In this document: one piece after another, positions 54,001-64,000 of the stretch
Position numbering within the stretch: position 1 is the stretch's first letter
How the letters are laid out: each line of letters starts with the position of its first letter
NCBI RefSeq assembly: GCF_040436345.1
Contig: NC_133223.1
Location: forward strand, 4,093,847-4,157,846
Source: Pagrus major
Lineage: Eukaryota; Chordata; Actinopteri; Spariformes; Sparidae
Reading direction: 5' to 3'
DNA length: 64,000 nt
Translations under genes and position numbers: made by a program
Notes under the pieces: generated by a model
The model's database searches: none
Told to the model about the DNA's origin: nothing
The model's input: only the letters and a program-made list of their open reading frames with translations

Positions 54001-56859
54001 CTAATGGAAAAATCACAAATATCAGCTGCTGCTGCACCAAAATGACTTGTTTGGTGTTTTTAATCACTCTTACTCCCTCCACTATTCTCTCTCTCTGCAG
54101 GCAGTCTGGATGAGTCTGGAAAACAGGTTGGCGTCCACCAGGAGTATGTGTTCCTCTTTGGGGTTTTTGATGAGAAAGAGAGCAAGTACAAACCAAACAG
54201 CTATTCCCCAGACAAGCATGTGAAATACACCATCAATGGATTCACAGAGGGATCGCTACCTGGTCAGTCATTTTGTCACTCATTGAGTTTAGGCCCCTAC
54301 ACATCAGGCCAACAGTCGACTGTCAGGCATTGTCAGGGCAGTCAGTGAGTGTCTGTGGCTCTAGTTATTGCAGCACTAGACAGAGAAAAGACAGGAGAGA
54401 AACAGAAAAAAAAGAAAAGAAAGGGAAAGCCCCTTGAGTCTGTTGCTGTAGTATCCATGATTTCACCCATTACTGCAGTTTCTCCTTATTTTTCCCCTCC
54501 ATGTCTTTGTCAGTGCCATTTACAACGTATTATCAGACATATTCTCCATCAGGAGTGGTTATATTAACTTTAGAATGGTGTCACAAAATGCTGCTTTATC
54601 ATAACAACAGTTTGTACAGAGGTATTTCCTTCAGGCACAGAATGCACAAGCTTGTTGGCCACCAGAGGTGTGTTCAAGTGCAGTCTTTGTTGCAGCTGTG
54701 TAGGGGCCTTTAAACATTGAGCCAGTCATTTAGTCAACAAGGTCTCTTTTGTGGGTATTTTTTTAAACTTGATATGCAGATGACCTTTTTCGATTTTTGC
54801 ACAAAGTAGTAAAACTGCTCATTGCAATTTCTTCCTTGAAAACTGAGAAAAGCTATAAATTCTCACTCTTGCACAGCTGCAAATAGAGATTTGTATTGCT
54901 TTTTGACTTTACAATGAAATAAGTTCTTGTTAATTAGTTTTCTGTTGATAGATTAATTACACTTGTTTCACTACCCACTGTATACGTGACATAATGCACT
55001 CTGTACTGATACACATGTACTGATATAAACATATTGGCAATCTTTGTCTCTTACTTGCCCATTATCTGTATATCAGAAAACCTTATAATGTACTTCATTA
55101 CTTAGTTAATTCATCACAACAGAGCCACTCTCTGTCACGAAACTTTACTATTGATTCTTACATGTTAATGACATTACTTCCTTACTTAACTGAGCTTTAC
55201 TGTTGTGGTACACTATTTTTATACAGGGGAATTATCTGAATACTTCCTCCACTACTGCTTATATGAACAGATTTATGATGAATGGTACCAAGTGGTGTAT
55301 TTGGTTAACAGTTGGTGTAAAAACATTCACCAGATGTTCTGCATGAACTAAACTATGCAAAGATAAAATACACAAAGTGACTAACAATTTCCTCCTTTCT
55401 TTCCAGATGTCAGTTTGTGTGCCTATGCCTCTGTGAGCCTGCATCTAGTAGGGATGAGTTCAGAGCCTGAGGTATTTTCTGTACATATGAACGGGCAGGT
55501 GCTGCAGCAGAACGGGCATAAAATGTCATCAGTGGGCCTGATCAGTGGCTCCTCTACCACTGCCAGCATGGTAGCTCTCCACACAGGCCGCTGGCTGCTT
55601 TCCTCACACACCATCAAGCACATGGAAGGTAGGTGTTTCTCTACTTATGAGTCAAATGCATCTATCATCCACCATGGATTAATGTTTTTTACCAGCCTAA
55701 CTACACTGACAAGAAAAATTACACTTCTGTTGTTCCAGCTGGCATGCATGGTTTTGTGGATGTGACTAAATGTGATGGCTTCAAAGCTCCCTGGCGAAGG
55801 ATGACGGTTGCACAAAAAAGACACAGCAGGGAGTGGGTATACTACATAGCTGCTGAGGAAGTTGTCTGGGACTATGCACCTACCATACATGAACATGTTG
55901 ACGAGTAAGCAGCATTTACATATATATTATATACATTGATAGCATTTCAAAAGGTGTGCATGCAAACTAATCAGAGATTAACAAAATAAAGTATATCCTT
56001 TGTGTTGATGTTTAATATAAGGTGCTACTGTCGTATTTTCATTTATCGTGATAGCATTTCAAATGACCTGATATATATCCCCACAGCCATCAGACTGTTT
56101 AACTCAAGCAGGACCTGAACAATCACTTTCCACTTACTTGTTTGTTTTTAGTAAACATCTTATTTTATTTTATTAAACCTTCAATCTTTTTGTGTAGGGA
56201 CTTCAAGTTACAGTACCTGAGACAGTCACCAACACGCATAGGTCGGAAATACAAGAAGGCAGTCTACACACTGTACAAAAATGCATCATTCACTGAAAGG
56301 TTGGAGACCAAGCAAAGGAAGAGTGAACTTGGGATCTTGGGCCCGGTGATCAGAGCACAAATCAGGGATGTTATCACGGTGAGATCACATTCAATTAAAA
56401 TCAAATCAAGTGTTTAGTGTATTGAACGATTTAATACAAAACACAAAGTATATTCTGAAACAGGCACCTGTTGAAGACACCTTAAAACAGATAAAATGCG
56501 TGTTCTCTATCATTATAAGGTAGTGCCTTTGAAATACTGTGTAGTCAGAACGCATTGTGTTTGTTCTGTGCTCCACCACATTGAAATTCAAAGCTGCTCT
56601 GGTGGTTAAATATCAGATCAGCTGATTCAATGCCTCAATTTAAAACGCTTTTAAGAACACACCTGTACAGACAAGCATTTGGATAATGTCTATTCAAAAG
56701 TTTTAAATATGTTGCTCTTTTATTTTTTGTTTTTATCTCTCTAAGTTTTATATTTCGTGTTTTATTGCTTGTGAATTTCTGGTTTCTATCGCATTTTATT
56801 ATACTTTTTAATTTCAAAACCTTAAAACTCTGGTTTTAAAAGGCGCTATAGAAATAAAG

Positions 56860-56892
<33 letters not shown>

Positions 56893-57614
56893 AGAGGTCA
56901 CCTATTGACTGTAAAGGGTTTAAAATAAATATTTAAGATTTAAAAGTCAAAGTTTTTGTTCAGGTTAACACCAATAACTGTCTCCTAAAATTGGAATGAA
57001 ATGTGTCAGAAAATGGCTGCAGTTTTATAGCTGAAAATCAGAACTTTAACCCCAGTCTGTGGTATTTTAAATTAATGACTGTGAGCACAATAAATGAATC
57101 ATGTGTCACTCTAATAATTTTATTTCATAACATCTGTCATTGTCTATGGACTGCATGTCCTGACACATCCCTCTGGTTTTTTACAGATAGTTTTTAAGAA
57201 CATGGCATCCAGGCCCTACAGCATCTATCCACATGGACTGACAATAGAGAAGTCGGAGGAGGGAGTCAACTACCCAGCGGGAGGTACTATCTCCTTACTG
57301 TAAAACAAATTGTTTGAACACTTGGGTCTAGTGGATTATCCATTCTTGTTTGATTATATAAAATGAGTCAAATAAAATTGATGAGATATATCTCAATGTT
57401 TTTGCCAGGCAACCAGTCTCATGGTGTTGAGCCAGGTGAGACACACACCTATGTATGGAAAGTGGTTGAAGAGGATGAGCCTTTGGACGATGACGCTCGA
57501 TGTCTGACACGCCAGTACCACAGTGCAGTGGACACACCGCGTGACATTGCCTCAGGACTGATAGGACCAATCCTCATCTGCAAGAGCCAGTCCCTCAATG
57601 TCAGGAACGTGCAG
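50900..57614 (+). CDS. f5: Coagulation factor V, 5' part (10 exons, 3' end outside window)
   Basis: Joined exons: 50900-51060, 51733-51815, 53101-53223, 53764-53976, 54101-54262, 55407-55628, 55739-55904, 56198-56378, 57187-57283, 57409-57614 (1,614 nt, 538 residues). A signal peptide ([20 protein letters not shown]) is followed by the multicopper-oxidase-like A1 domain ([62 protein letters not shown]) and about half of A2 ([65 protein letters not shown]). Several stretches ([27 protein letters not shown]) favour factor V over factor VIII, ceruloplasmin or hephaestin. Factor V is a plasma procofactor for factor Xa in the prothrombinase complex. The rest of A2, B, A3 and C domains lie beyond the window. 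Confidence 0.93.
51733..51815 (+). CDS. f5: f5 coding exon 2
   Basis: [20 protein letters not shown], then KTHPSWL. Acceptor TTCTTAG|GTTTG, donor TTAG|GTAAAC, phase 1. Confidence 0.93.
51816..53100 (+). other. f5 intron 2
   Basis: Contains a fragment (about 52,560-52,760) with an inverted match to the 27,165 repeat family around GCATGCTAACTTCAATAGAT. The ORF-like stretches show no similarity that I recognise. Confidence 0.45.
53101..53223 (+). CDS. f5: f5 coding exon 3
   Basis: [20 protein letters not shown] and [20 protein letters not shown], a cupredoxin core. Acceptor CTCTGCAG|GGCTG, donor GAGG|GTGGGT, phase 1. Confidence 0.95.
53764..53976 (+). CDS. f5: f5 coding exon 4
   Basis: [50 protein letters not shown]. 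Acceptor TTTTGCAG|GAGCC, donor CCTG|GTAAGT, phase 1. Confidence 0.95.
54101..54262 (+). CDS. f5: f5 coding exon 5
   Basis: [20 protein letters not shown], then [13 protein letters not shown], the second half of A1. Acceptor CTCTGCAG|GCAGT, donor CCTG|GTCAGT, phase 1. Confidence 0.94.
54291..54710. mobile_element. MITE in f5 intron 5 (AGGCCCCTACACA ends)
   Basis: Perfect 13-bp terminal inverted repeats: AGGCCCCTACACA at 54,291 and TGTGTAGGGGCCT ending at 54,710. Interior motifs (TTCAAGTGCAG, TGCTGTAGTATCCATGA, TCAGACATATTCTCC) match inverted parts of the 28,943 block, so it is a relative. About 420 bp, non-coding. Confidence 0.75.
55407..55628 (+). CDS. f5: f5 coding exon 6
   Basis: [40 protein letters not shown]. 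This exon gives the clearest factor V signature. Acceptor TTTCCAG|ATGTC, donor GAAG|GTAGGT, phase 1. Confidence 0.95.
55739..55904 (+). CDS. f5: f5 coding exon 7 (A1-A2 linker)
   Basis: End of A1, the linker [20 protein letters not shown], then [16 protein letters not shown] opening A2. At the place of the human protein C cleavage site Arg306 this protein has Ala followed by Pro (codons 55,786-55,791). Donor GACGA|GTAAGC, phase 2. Confidence 0.94.
56198..56378 (+). CDS. f5: f5 coding exon 8
   Basis: [48 protein letters not shown]. Acceptor TGTGTAG|GGACT, donor ACG|GTGAGA, phase 0. Confidence 0.95.
56862..56891. repeat. (TTA)n microsatellite
   Basis: About nine TTA/ATT units following AATAAAGTT. 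The preceding AAGGCGCTATAGAAATAAAGTTTATTATT reads like a LINE-type 3' tail, suggesting a 5'-truncated LINE copy at about 56,600-56,890 in f5 intron 8. Confidence 0.8.
57187..57283 (+). CDS. f5: f5 coding exon 9
   Basis: [20 protein letters not shown], then EGVNYPAG. Acceptor TTTTACAG|ATAG, donor GGAG|GTACTA, phase 1. Confidence 0.95.
57409..57614 (+). CDS. f5: f5 coding exon 10
   Basis: [59 protein letters not shown]. The Arg at 57,603-57,605 aligns with human Arg506, and the exon ends at the same distance after it as in the human gene. Donor CAG|GTAAAA, phase 0. Confidence 0.95.
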
Positions 57615-58999
57615 GTAAAAAGATTCTACTTTAATTCAGAGCCACGCTAGCAGCATGGCATTAGCAATGGTTATGTCAGTCTGTCTGTCGATTGGTTGGT
57701 CCATTTTTATTGGTCCAGACTGAAATATCTCAACAACTATTACATGGACTTTATTCAGGGTCTCAACAAAATGTGACCATACTGACTTTGGTGATACCTT
57801 GAATTTTCTTTGAACACCACAATAACATTAAAATACAGTGCTCATAAAAAGTATTCATCCCCTTGGATGTTTTCCCCTTTTATTGCTTTTATAAATGGAA
57901 TCATGGTCAATATAATTTGGCTTTTTTGGCAAGAACTAACAAAAGAACTCTTTAATGTCAAAGTGAAAACAGATTTTTACAAAGTAATGTCAATTAATTA
58001 AAAATATATAATGTAAAATAAGTGATTGCATAAACACTTCACCCCCTTTAAAGTGACTAGTGACATCCTAATGAGGTCTTAGTAGTCTCACAGTTAGTGA
58101 AATGGAGATCACCTGAGTGCAGTGAATGTGTCCTAAGTGATTGTAGTATAAAGACACCTGTGTCTGAAGGTCCAATCACTGGTTAATCAGTATTCCTGGC
58201 TACAATTACACCACGAAGACAAAAGAAAACTCCAAGCAACTCTGTGAAAAGGTTTTTAAAAAGTACAAGTTAGTGGATGGATACAAAAACATTTCCAAGT
58301 CACTGAACATCCCCCGAGTCCAGTTCAATCCATCATTTAGAGATGGAGGGAATATGACACGTGTACACCTGCTTAGAGCAGGCCGTCCTCACAAACTGAG
58401 TGACCGTTCAAGAAGGAGACTAGTCAGGGAGGCCACCAAGACACCTATGACTACTCTGAAGGAGTTAAAAGCTGCATCAGCTGAGATGGGAGAGACTCTG
58501 CATACAACTGTTGCCGGGTTCTTCACCTTCACCTTCAGCTTTATGGGAGAGTGGCAAAGAGGAAGCCACTGTTGAAGAAAGCTCATTAAATCTTGACTAA
58601 AGTTCATCCAAAGGCATGTGGGAGACTCCAAGGTCAACTGGAAGAAGGTTCTTTGGTCTGATGAGGCCAAAATTGAGCTTTTTGCCCATCAGATTAGGCG
58701 CTATATTTGGTGGACATCAAACACTGCACATCACCACAAACATACCAACCCCACCGTGAAGCATGGTGGTGGCAGCATCATGCTGTGGGGATGCTTCTCG
58801 GCAGCAGGCTCTGAAAGGCTTGTAAGGGTAGAGGGTAAAATGAATGCAGCAAAATATAGGGAAATCCTGGAGGACGACCAATCAATCAATCAATCAAACT
58901 TTATTTGTAGAGCGCTTTTCATACATGGTAATGTAGCGCAAAGTGCTTTATAGAAATTAAAAACAGCAGCAGCAACAATAAAAACAACAGCTCCCCCCC

Positions 59000-59062
59000 C
59001 ACCCCACCACACACACACACACGCATGCACGCACGCACGCACACACACACACACATGCACAC
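59000..59062. repeat. (CA)n-rich tract with CGCA units
   Basis: CACACACACACACACGCATGCACGCACGCACGCACACACACACACACATGCACACCCACACCC, within the LINE 3' region. Confidence 0.9.
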
Positions 59063-59763
59063 CCACACCCAGCTACTTAAAACCCAACAGGAAAAAAAAA
59101 AAGTGAGTAATAATAAATAACTAAATAGTGATAAATGAAACAGAGCACTAACAACAGTGTAGTGGCTAAAGTTCCCTTCTTGTGTTCAGTAAGTATTTCT
59201 TAAACATTCATGCCCACTTAACCACTCTATGACGGAAAGAACAAGTCTCTATGAGTGTTTACTTTTGATCAACGGTAGAAAACAGTGTGTTCACTCCGTC
59301 TTTTACTGAATGCTGACAAAATGATCCAATCCACACAGTTTTCCCTCTACATGCATGCGCGAGCTCCTACGTCATAGCTGCGCGCGCCCTATTCTAAACA
59401 ATGCAATGCATGTACATTAAACATATCCTAACTAAAATGTAAAACTATAGAATTAGAATAGAATAAGTCAATCACTTCAATAAGCAATCACTAAATATGA
59501 ATCTAAATAATATAATATCTAAATCTGAGACGAAATTACAAACATTGAAAATGGCACTAACAAACAGGTATTGCGGAACTGAGGAAACGCTATCATCGAT
59601 GTATTTCACTGAGGAGACACTAGAGGCAGTAAAATAAATAAGATAAAATAATAAAACTCTAAAACTAAGAATGATAAAATACTAAAAGAGGTTTAAAAGT
59701 CTATAACTGTTTATAAGCAAAAAAATAATCATAAATAAAGCAAAACAAGATAAAACAAGATTA

Positions 59764-62719
59764 TTAAAATAAATAAATGAATAGAAAGTGAACAGATAAA
59801 TCAAATAAAACCAGGTTTAAGCAGAATAAAAAACAATAAATACATAAATAGAATTCAGCTAAAAGCCGGCCTAAAAAGGAAGGTCTTAAGGTTGCTCTTA
59901 AAAGTATCAACATTCTCCAGTGCCCTGAGGTCCTCTGGGAGGCTGTTCCACAAACATGGACCACGGTATTGAAAGGCGGCCTCCCTGTGAGTTTTTGTTC
60001 TCACTTTTGGAATGGTTAAAAGGCCGTGACCAGAGGACCTGTGAGGGTCCTGGAGGGTTCATACGATAAAAGCAAATCTGATAAATAAGTTTGGCCAAGG
60101 CCATTAAGAGCTTTAAAAACTAATAAAAGGATCTTAAAATCAATCCTGAAGCAGACAGGTAGCCAGTGCAGAGACTTTAAAATGGGTGTGATGTGTGCTC
60201 TCTTTCTGGTCTTAGTCAACACCCGTGCTGCAGAGTTTTGGAGTAGTTGTAACTGAGCTAAGTTCTTTTTTGGGTGACCAGAAAGTAGAGCGTTGCAATA
60301 ATCAATGCGGCAGGTGATAAAAGCATGCATTAATGTCTCTGTACTGACTTTGGAAAGGAACGGTCTCACTCTGGCAATGTTTTTTAGATGATAAAAAGCT
60401 GTCTTAGTTATGTTTCTGATGTGTTTCTAATTAAAACTAAGGTCTGAATCAAAAATAACTCCAAGGTTTTTTACCTGGTTAGTTGGTTTTAATGCCAGGG
60501 CATTCAATTTTGTATTAATCATCTGTCTTTGAGCTTCAGAACCAATAAATAAGACCTCGGTTTTGTCCTGGTTGAGCTGAAGAAAATGTTTTGCCATTCA
60601 TGACTTGATATCTTAAATACAGTTAAAAAGGGCATCGATTGGCCCTGGGTCATCAGGAGACATGGCGATATACAGCTGTGTGTCATCAGCATAACTGTGG
60701 AAGTTGATGCCATGCTTCCTGATGACATTTCCAAGTGGCAGCATGTATAGGTTAAAAAGTGTTGGACCTAAAATTGAGCCTTGGGGGACACCACAGGTAA
60801 TTTTGTAGCTCTTTGATGAGTATCCCTCCATACTCACGAAAAATGTTCTGTCAGTGAGATAAGATGTAAACCAGTTAAAAACAGTACCAGAGATTCCGAC
60901 CTGGTTGTGAAGTCTGTCTAAAAGAATTGAATGGTCTACTGTGTCAAAGGCTGCACTTAAATCAAGAAGTATTAAAATAGATGGTTTTGTCCTGGCCAGA
61001 TTTAACCTGAGGTCAATTTTAACTAGTGCGGTCTCAGTACTATGGTTTGTCATAAAACCTGATTGGTACATTTCATAGATTTTATTGGTTATCACAAAAT
61101 CATTTAACTGATTAAAAAACAAGTTTCTCTAAAATTGTGCTTAAAAATGGTAGATTGGATAGTGGTCTGTAATTAGTAAGTATGGAGGGATCTAAATTGT
61201 TTCTCTTAAGAAGGGGTTTCACTGTGGCAGTCTTAATTGCTGTAGGAAAAACACCCATCTGAAGAGAGTAATTTATAATGTTAAGTAACTCATCCTTAAA
61301 AGAACTATAAAATGTTTTAATAAAGGAAGTGGGAATGGGATCTAAAATGCAGGTTGCGGGTTTTAGTTGGGAACATACTTTGCCAAGCATCTCAGCATCA
61401 ACCAGGACAAACCTTTCTAGTGTTTCCTCATGTAAAAACAAAGATTCTGTAGTGATAAAATTGAAATTCTGGTCTTTGGATAAAAGTGATCTAATATCAT
61501 CTATTTTACTTCTGAAGTGATCTGCAAAATCCTCATATTTAGAAATGGATGACTCACTGCTAGACCTCATAAAAACAGGGTTAATAAGATGGTCAATTGT
61601 TGTGAATAGGATTTTGAGGTTGTTCCAGTTGTCAGCTATCAGTTTTGAAAAATGTGATTGTCTTGCATCTTTAATTGCTTTATTATAAGTGTTCAAATGC
61701 TCACGGAAAATTTGGTAGTGCACTGTTAATTTGTCTTTTCTCCACCTTCTTTCGTCTCTTCTACAGTTTCTCTTTAGCTGTCTAGTTTTTTCATTTTGCC
61801 AGGGAGTAGTTGGATTGGTAGTGATCTTTTTCAAAGTGAGTGGAGCAACTGTGTCAAGGATTGATCTCATCTTACTGTTAAAACTATCTACTATAAAATC
61901 ACATGAGGCTGGTAAAATGTCTGCAGGAGTGTCCTGTAAAAGATTAATAAAATTTGCAGTCACTTCATTAGTAAGATAGCGTTTCCTTACAGTTCGCTCT
62001 AGAATATCCTGTTGTATAAAATCACAGACATTAAAAAAGACACAGAAATGATCAGACAGACCGAAATCAATCACTGAGGAGATGTTAACAGACAGGCCGT
62101 GGGTAATTAAAAGATCCAAAGTGTGTCCTCTGTTATGGGTAGGCTGGGTAACATGTTGAGTAAAATTTGTAAGATTAAGTAAGTTTAAAAATTCCAAGGT
62201 AAAAGTGTCTGACTGATTGTCCATGTGTATATTAAAATCACCTGAGATAATGACCCTCTCGTAGTTAGTGTGAATGATTGTGAGTAGTTCTGAAAAATCT
62301 GAAATAAAAGAAGTGTAACGTTTAGGTGGTCTGTAAACTGTCATGCAGAGTATGGGAGGGTTGCTGAAAACAAAAGAGTGATATTCAAAAGTTGTATAGT
62401 GTCTAAATGTAATATCCTTAAAACCAAGTGATGCTAAATGGATGGCTGCCGTGCCGCCACCTTTTCTGTCTATTCTATTCGTAAATGAAAAATTGTAATT
62501 CGGTGGTGAGGCTTCAATGAGTGTTATTGGTCCATCAGTGTTCAGCCATGTTTCTGTTAAAAACATGCAGTCAATATTATTATGTAAAATCAGGTCATTA
62601 ATTAAAAATGTCTTATTTAAAAGAGATCTTACATTTAAAAGTGCCATATTCAGGGTCGGGGGTGAATTGGCAGACAACTGTGTGTATGTGTTTATGGATG
62701 TAAGATTAATAAAATTCAC
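59764..62719 (-). pseudogene. LINE endonuclease-reverse transcriptase, broken
   Basis: 535 codons (62,719-61,112) carry the endonuclease (LNVRSLLNK, MFLTETWL, VIISGDFNIHMD, SDHFCVFF) and the start of the reverse transcriptase (DPIPTSF, NYRPLSNLPFLSTILEKLVF). A frameshift near 61,115 moves the rest (LLDLSAAFDTVDHSILLDRL, GVPQGSILGPTLFNLYM, YADDTQLY) to 61,122-60,613. Stops follow near 60,610 and 60,430. The C-terminal part (FITCRIDYCNALLSGHPKKN, LHWLP) continues to about 59,900. The catalytic YADD motif is intact but the frame is not. Confidence 0.85.
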
Positions 62720-63235
62720 CCCATGAGTTACCAGATTCAGTCTGCAAGAGAACTATGACCTGGGAGAAGATTTATTTTCCAGCAAAACAATGATCTGAAC
62801 CATACAGCAAAAGCTACACAGAAATGGTTTAAAGACAACAAGATGAATGTTCTGGAGTGGCCAAGTCAAAGCCAAGACCTCAGTCCAATAGAGAATTTGT
62901 GGCTGGACTTGAAAAGGGCCGTTCATCTCCGTGCAACCTGACAGAGCTTGAGCAGGTTTACAAAGAAGAATGGAGTGTCCAGATGTGCAAGCCTGATTGA
63001 GACCGATCCACACAGATTCAGTGCTGTGATTGCTGTCAAAGGTGCATCTACTAAATACTGACTTGAAGGGGGTGATTACTTATGCAGTCACTTATTTTAC
63101 ATTATACATTTTTAATAAATGACATTGCTTTGTAGAAATCTGTTTTCACTTTAATATTAAAGAGTTCTTTTTTTGGAAATTCTTGTAAAAAAAAAGCCAA
63201 ATTATATTGACCATGATTCCATTTATATTTTATGC

Positions 63236-63660
63236 CAATGTACTGTGTTGCAGAGGTATCTACTGAAGTTAGCATGCTAACCAGCTTGCCCAGGCAGTCC
63301 TGTCGTGTAATACAACTTTGTACCTCCAAGGCAATAGTACAATATAGGCCCCTGTAGTTTCAGATATATACAGCGGTGAGTTTTACTAAACTAAGAAGAG
63401 CTTAATTGCCTCAATAATTTATTGTAAAACACATTCAGATTCGACAGACAAATGAAACTCACCAAAACAATCACCTCTGGTTTGGTCAAAATAAATCCTC
63501 AATTCACAGAGTAAGATATGAAATGTTATGGTCCGGGCAGACTTACAGCTAACAGCTAACTGAGCTACTTGCTAACAGCAGCTAGTCGCTACAGCTAACA
63601 GCTACAGCTAACAGCTACAGTAAGACTTTACTGAGCAGCAGTTAATGGTTATGCTCAGTA
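63236..63660 (+). repeat. Interspersed repeat, family shared with 27165-27560
   Basis: Begins GTACTGTGTTGCAGAGGTATC and continues with ACTGAAGTTAGCATGCTAACC; later TTATTGTAAAACACATTCAG and CACAGAGTAAGATATGAAATG parallel the ccdc80 intron 8 copy. An AGCTAACAGCTACAGC mini-repeat follows at about 63,545-63,620. Non-coding, class unknown. Confidence 0.65.
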
Positions 63661-64000
63661 GGCGATTTGAGGGGGATGAGGGGGGATGAGGGGGGATGCC
63701 GTCCCCCTTGTTAGCAAAATTACCATAAAGCATCCCCCTTGTTAACCTGCCATCACTCTCCACCCCCTAGTAGCAGGAACGGCGTCACAAATCACAAGCG
63801 GCCGCGATTGACGGCGCACAGTGGAGTCCAGCGGAGCACGGCTGCTTTGCGCTCCGGCTACGTGGTCAATTTTTGACGGAAGCCCCAACAAGCTGCACAG
63901 AGCAGATCGCGCCGGCAGGAAGTCAGAGACACAGGAACGGCATAGAGCATCCGGTCAATTTTCAAAATAAAACACCCTGTGCAGACTCCTGATTGTATAA
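63655..64000. mobile_element. GC-rich element end, truncated by the window
   Basis: From about 63,660 (TAGGCGATTTGAGGGGGATG) there are three GAGGGGGGATG units, then CCGTCCCCCTTGTTAGCAAA and a partial repeat GCATCCCCCTTGTTAACC. A markedly CpG-rich stretch (63,780-63,950, with GCGGCCGC) follows, unlike its surroundings. This looks like the end of a transposable element. I cannot assign a class, and it may also hold a promoter-like segment of that element. Confidence 0.4.

Larger units (their letters stand above)
58880..62732 (-). mobile_element. Non-LTR retrotransposon (L2/CR1-like LINE) nested in Tc1
   Basis: It lies on the minus strand. The 3' end is at the left, with an (ATTG)n tail and AAAAGCGCTCTACAAATAAAG just before it. 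It encodes an APE-type endonuclease and reverse transcriptase. The 5' end (about 62,732) falls just before the endonuclease start, so the copy is probably 5'-truncated. An unexplained CpG-richer block (59,150-59,640) sits in its 3' region. The tail and domain order fit teleost L2; CR1 or Rex1 relatives remain possible. Confidence 0.82.
58270..62972 (+). pseudogene. Tc1 transposase, split and inactivated
   Basis: Two parts on the + strand. 58,273-58,879 holds the paired-type DNA-binding region (GRPHKLSDRSRRRLVREATK) and the first catalytic Asp region ([30 protein letters not shown]). 62,733-62,972 holds the C-terminal catalytic region (WPSQSQDLSPIENLWLDLKR). Two in-frame TGA codons lie between the DNA-binding and catalytic parts (one at 58,573-58,575). 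The QQDND-type signature around the second catalytic Asp reads QQNND (about 62,773), and 3.85 kb of LINE sits between the parts. Not functional. Confidence 0.85.
57834..63226 (+). mobile_element. Tc1-like transposon, interrupted by a LINE (f5 intron 10)
   Basis: Left terminal repeat from 57,836 (CAGTGCTCATAAAAAGTATTC after a TA). Its inner part (AAATGGAATCATGGTCAATA, AATTTGGC, AGTGAAAACAGA) returns inverted at about 63,070-63,226. The outer roughly 50 bp of the right terminal repeat are missing, so the right end is truncated against the 63,236 repeat. The element carries a broken Tc1 transposase split by the LINE at 58,880-62,732. Without the LINE it is about 1.5 kb, normal for Tc1. Confidence 0.88.

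Noticed and set aside
57615..64000. Search for f5 exon 11 after the Arg506 exon
   Set aside because: No acceptor followed by a sequence like the expected A2 continuation was found; the region is transposons and repeats, so the next exon must lie beyond the window.

Overview
This window is vertebrate nuclear DNA from a ray-finned fish, most likely a percomorph-type teleost. The evidence is AT-rich introns with GT-AG (and one GC-AG) splice sites, genes spread over 10-20 kb, many (TG)n/(TA)n microsatellites, and teleost-style repeats (Tc1, hAT, L2-like LINE, tRNA-derived SINE, TTAA-flanked MITEs). The genes were rebuilt by joining exons by hand. All three models keep an open reading frame across every junction.

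Layout. 1-13.1 kb is intergenic: a complete decayed hAT transposon with its 8-bp target duplication (2599-4090), a tRNA-derived SINE (8545-8724) and a TIR-bounded composite element (about 10.57-11.84 kb). 13,603-33,626 (+) is ccdc80, complete in ten coding exons (895 aa), a secreted matrix protein with three DUF4174 domains. Its introns hold MITEs, a 957-bp near-perfect foldback element and one copy of a 772-bp repeat whose second copy lies just past the gene. 37,360-45,486 (-, untranslated first exon near 47.06-47.27 kb) is slc35a5, complete in nine coding exons (427 aa), a Golgi-type nucleotide-sugar transporter. Its long intron 7 holds three LINE 3' tails. From 50,900 (+) is the 5' part of coagulation factor V (f5), ten exons and 538 residues covering the A1 domain and about the first half of A2. 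The gene runs off the right edge inside an intron that carries a Tc1 element with an L2-like LINE inserted in it.

ccdc80 and slc35a5 are convergent, as I recall for their human orthologues on 3q13.2, so this is old synteny. f5 beside slc35a5 is not the human arrangement. The three genes do not form a pathway. I see no operon, CRISPR array, intact non-coding RNA gene or microbial defence system. The most notable items are the GC-AG intron of ccdc80, the contrast between two protein C cleavage sites in f5 (Arg506 position kept, Arg306 position lost), the foldback element, the 99%-identical 772-bp pair and the nested transposons.
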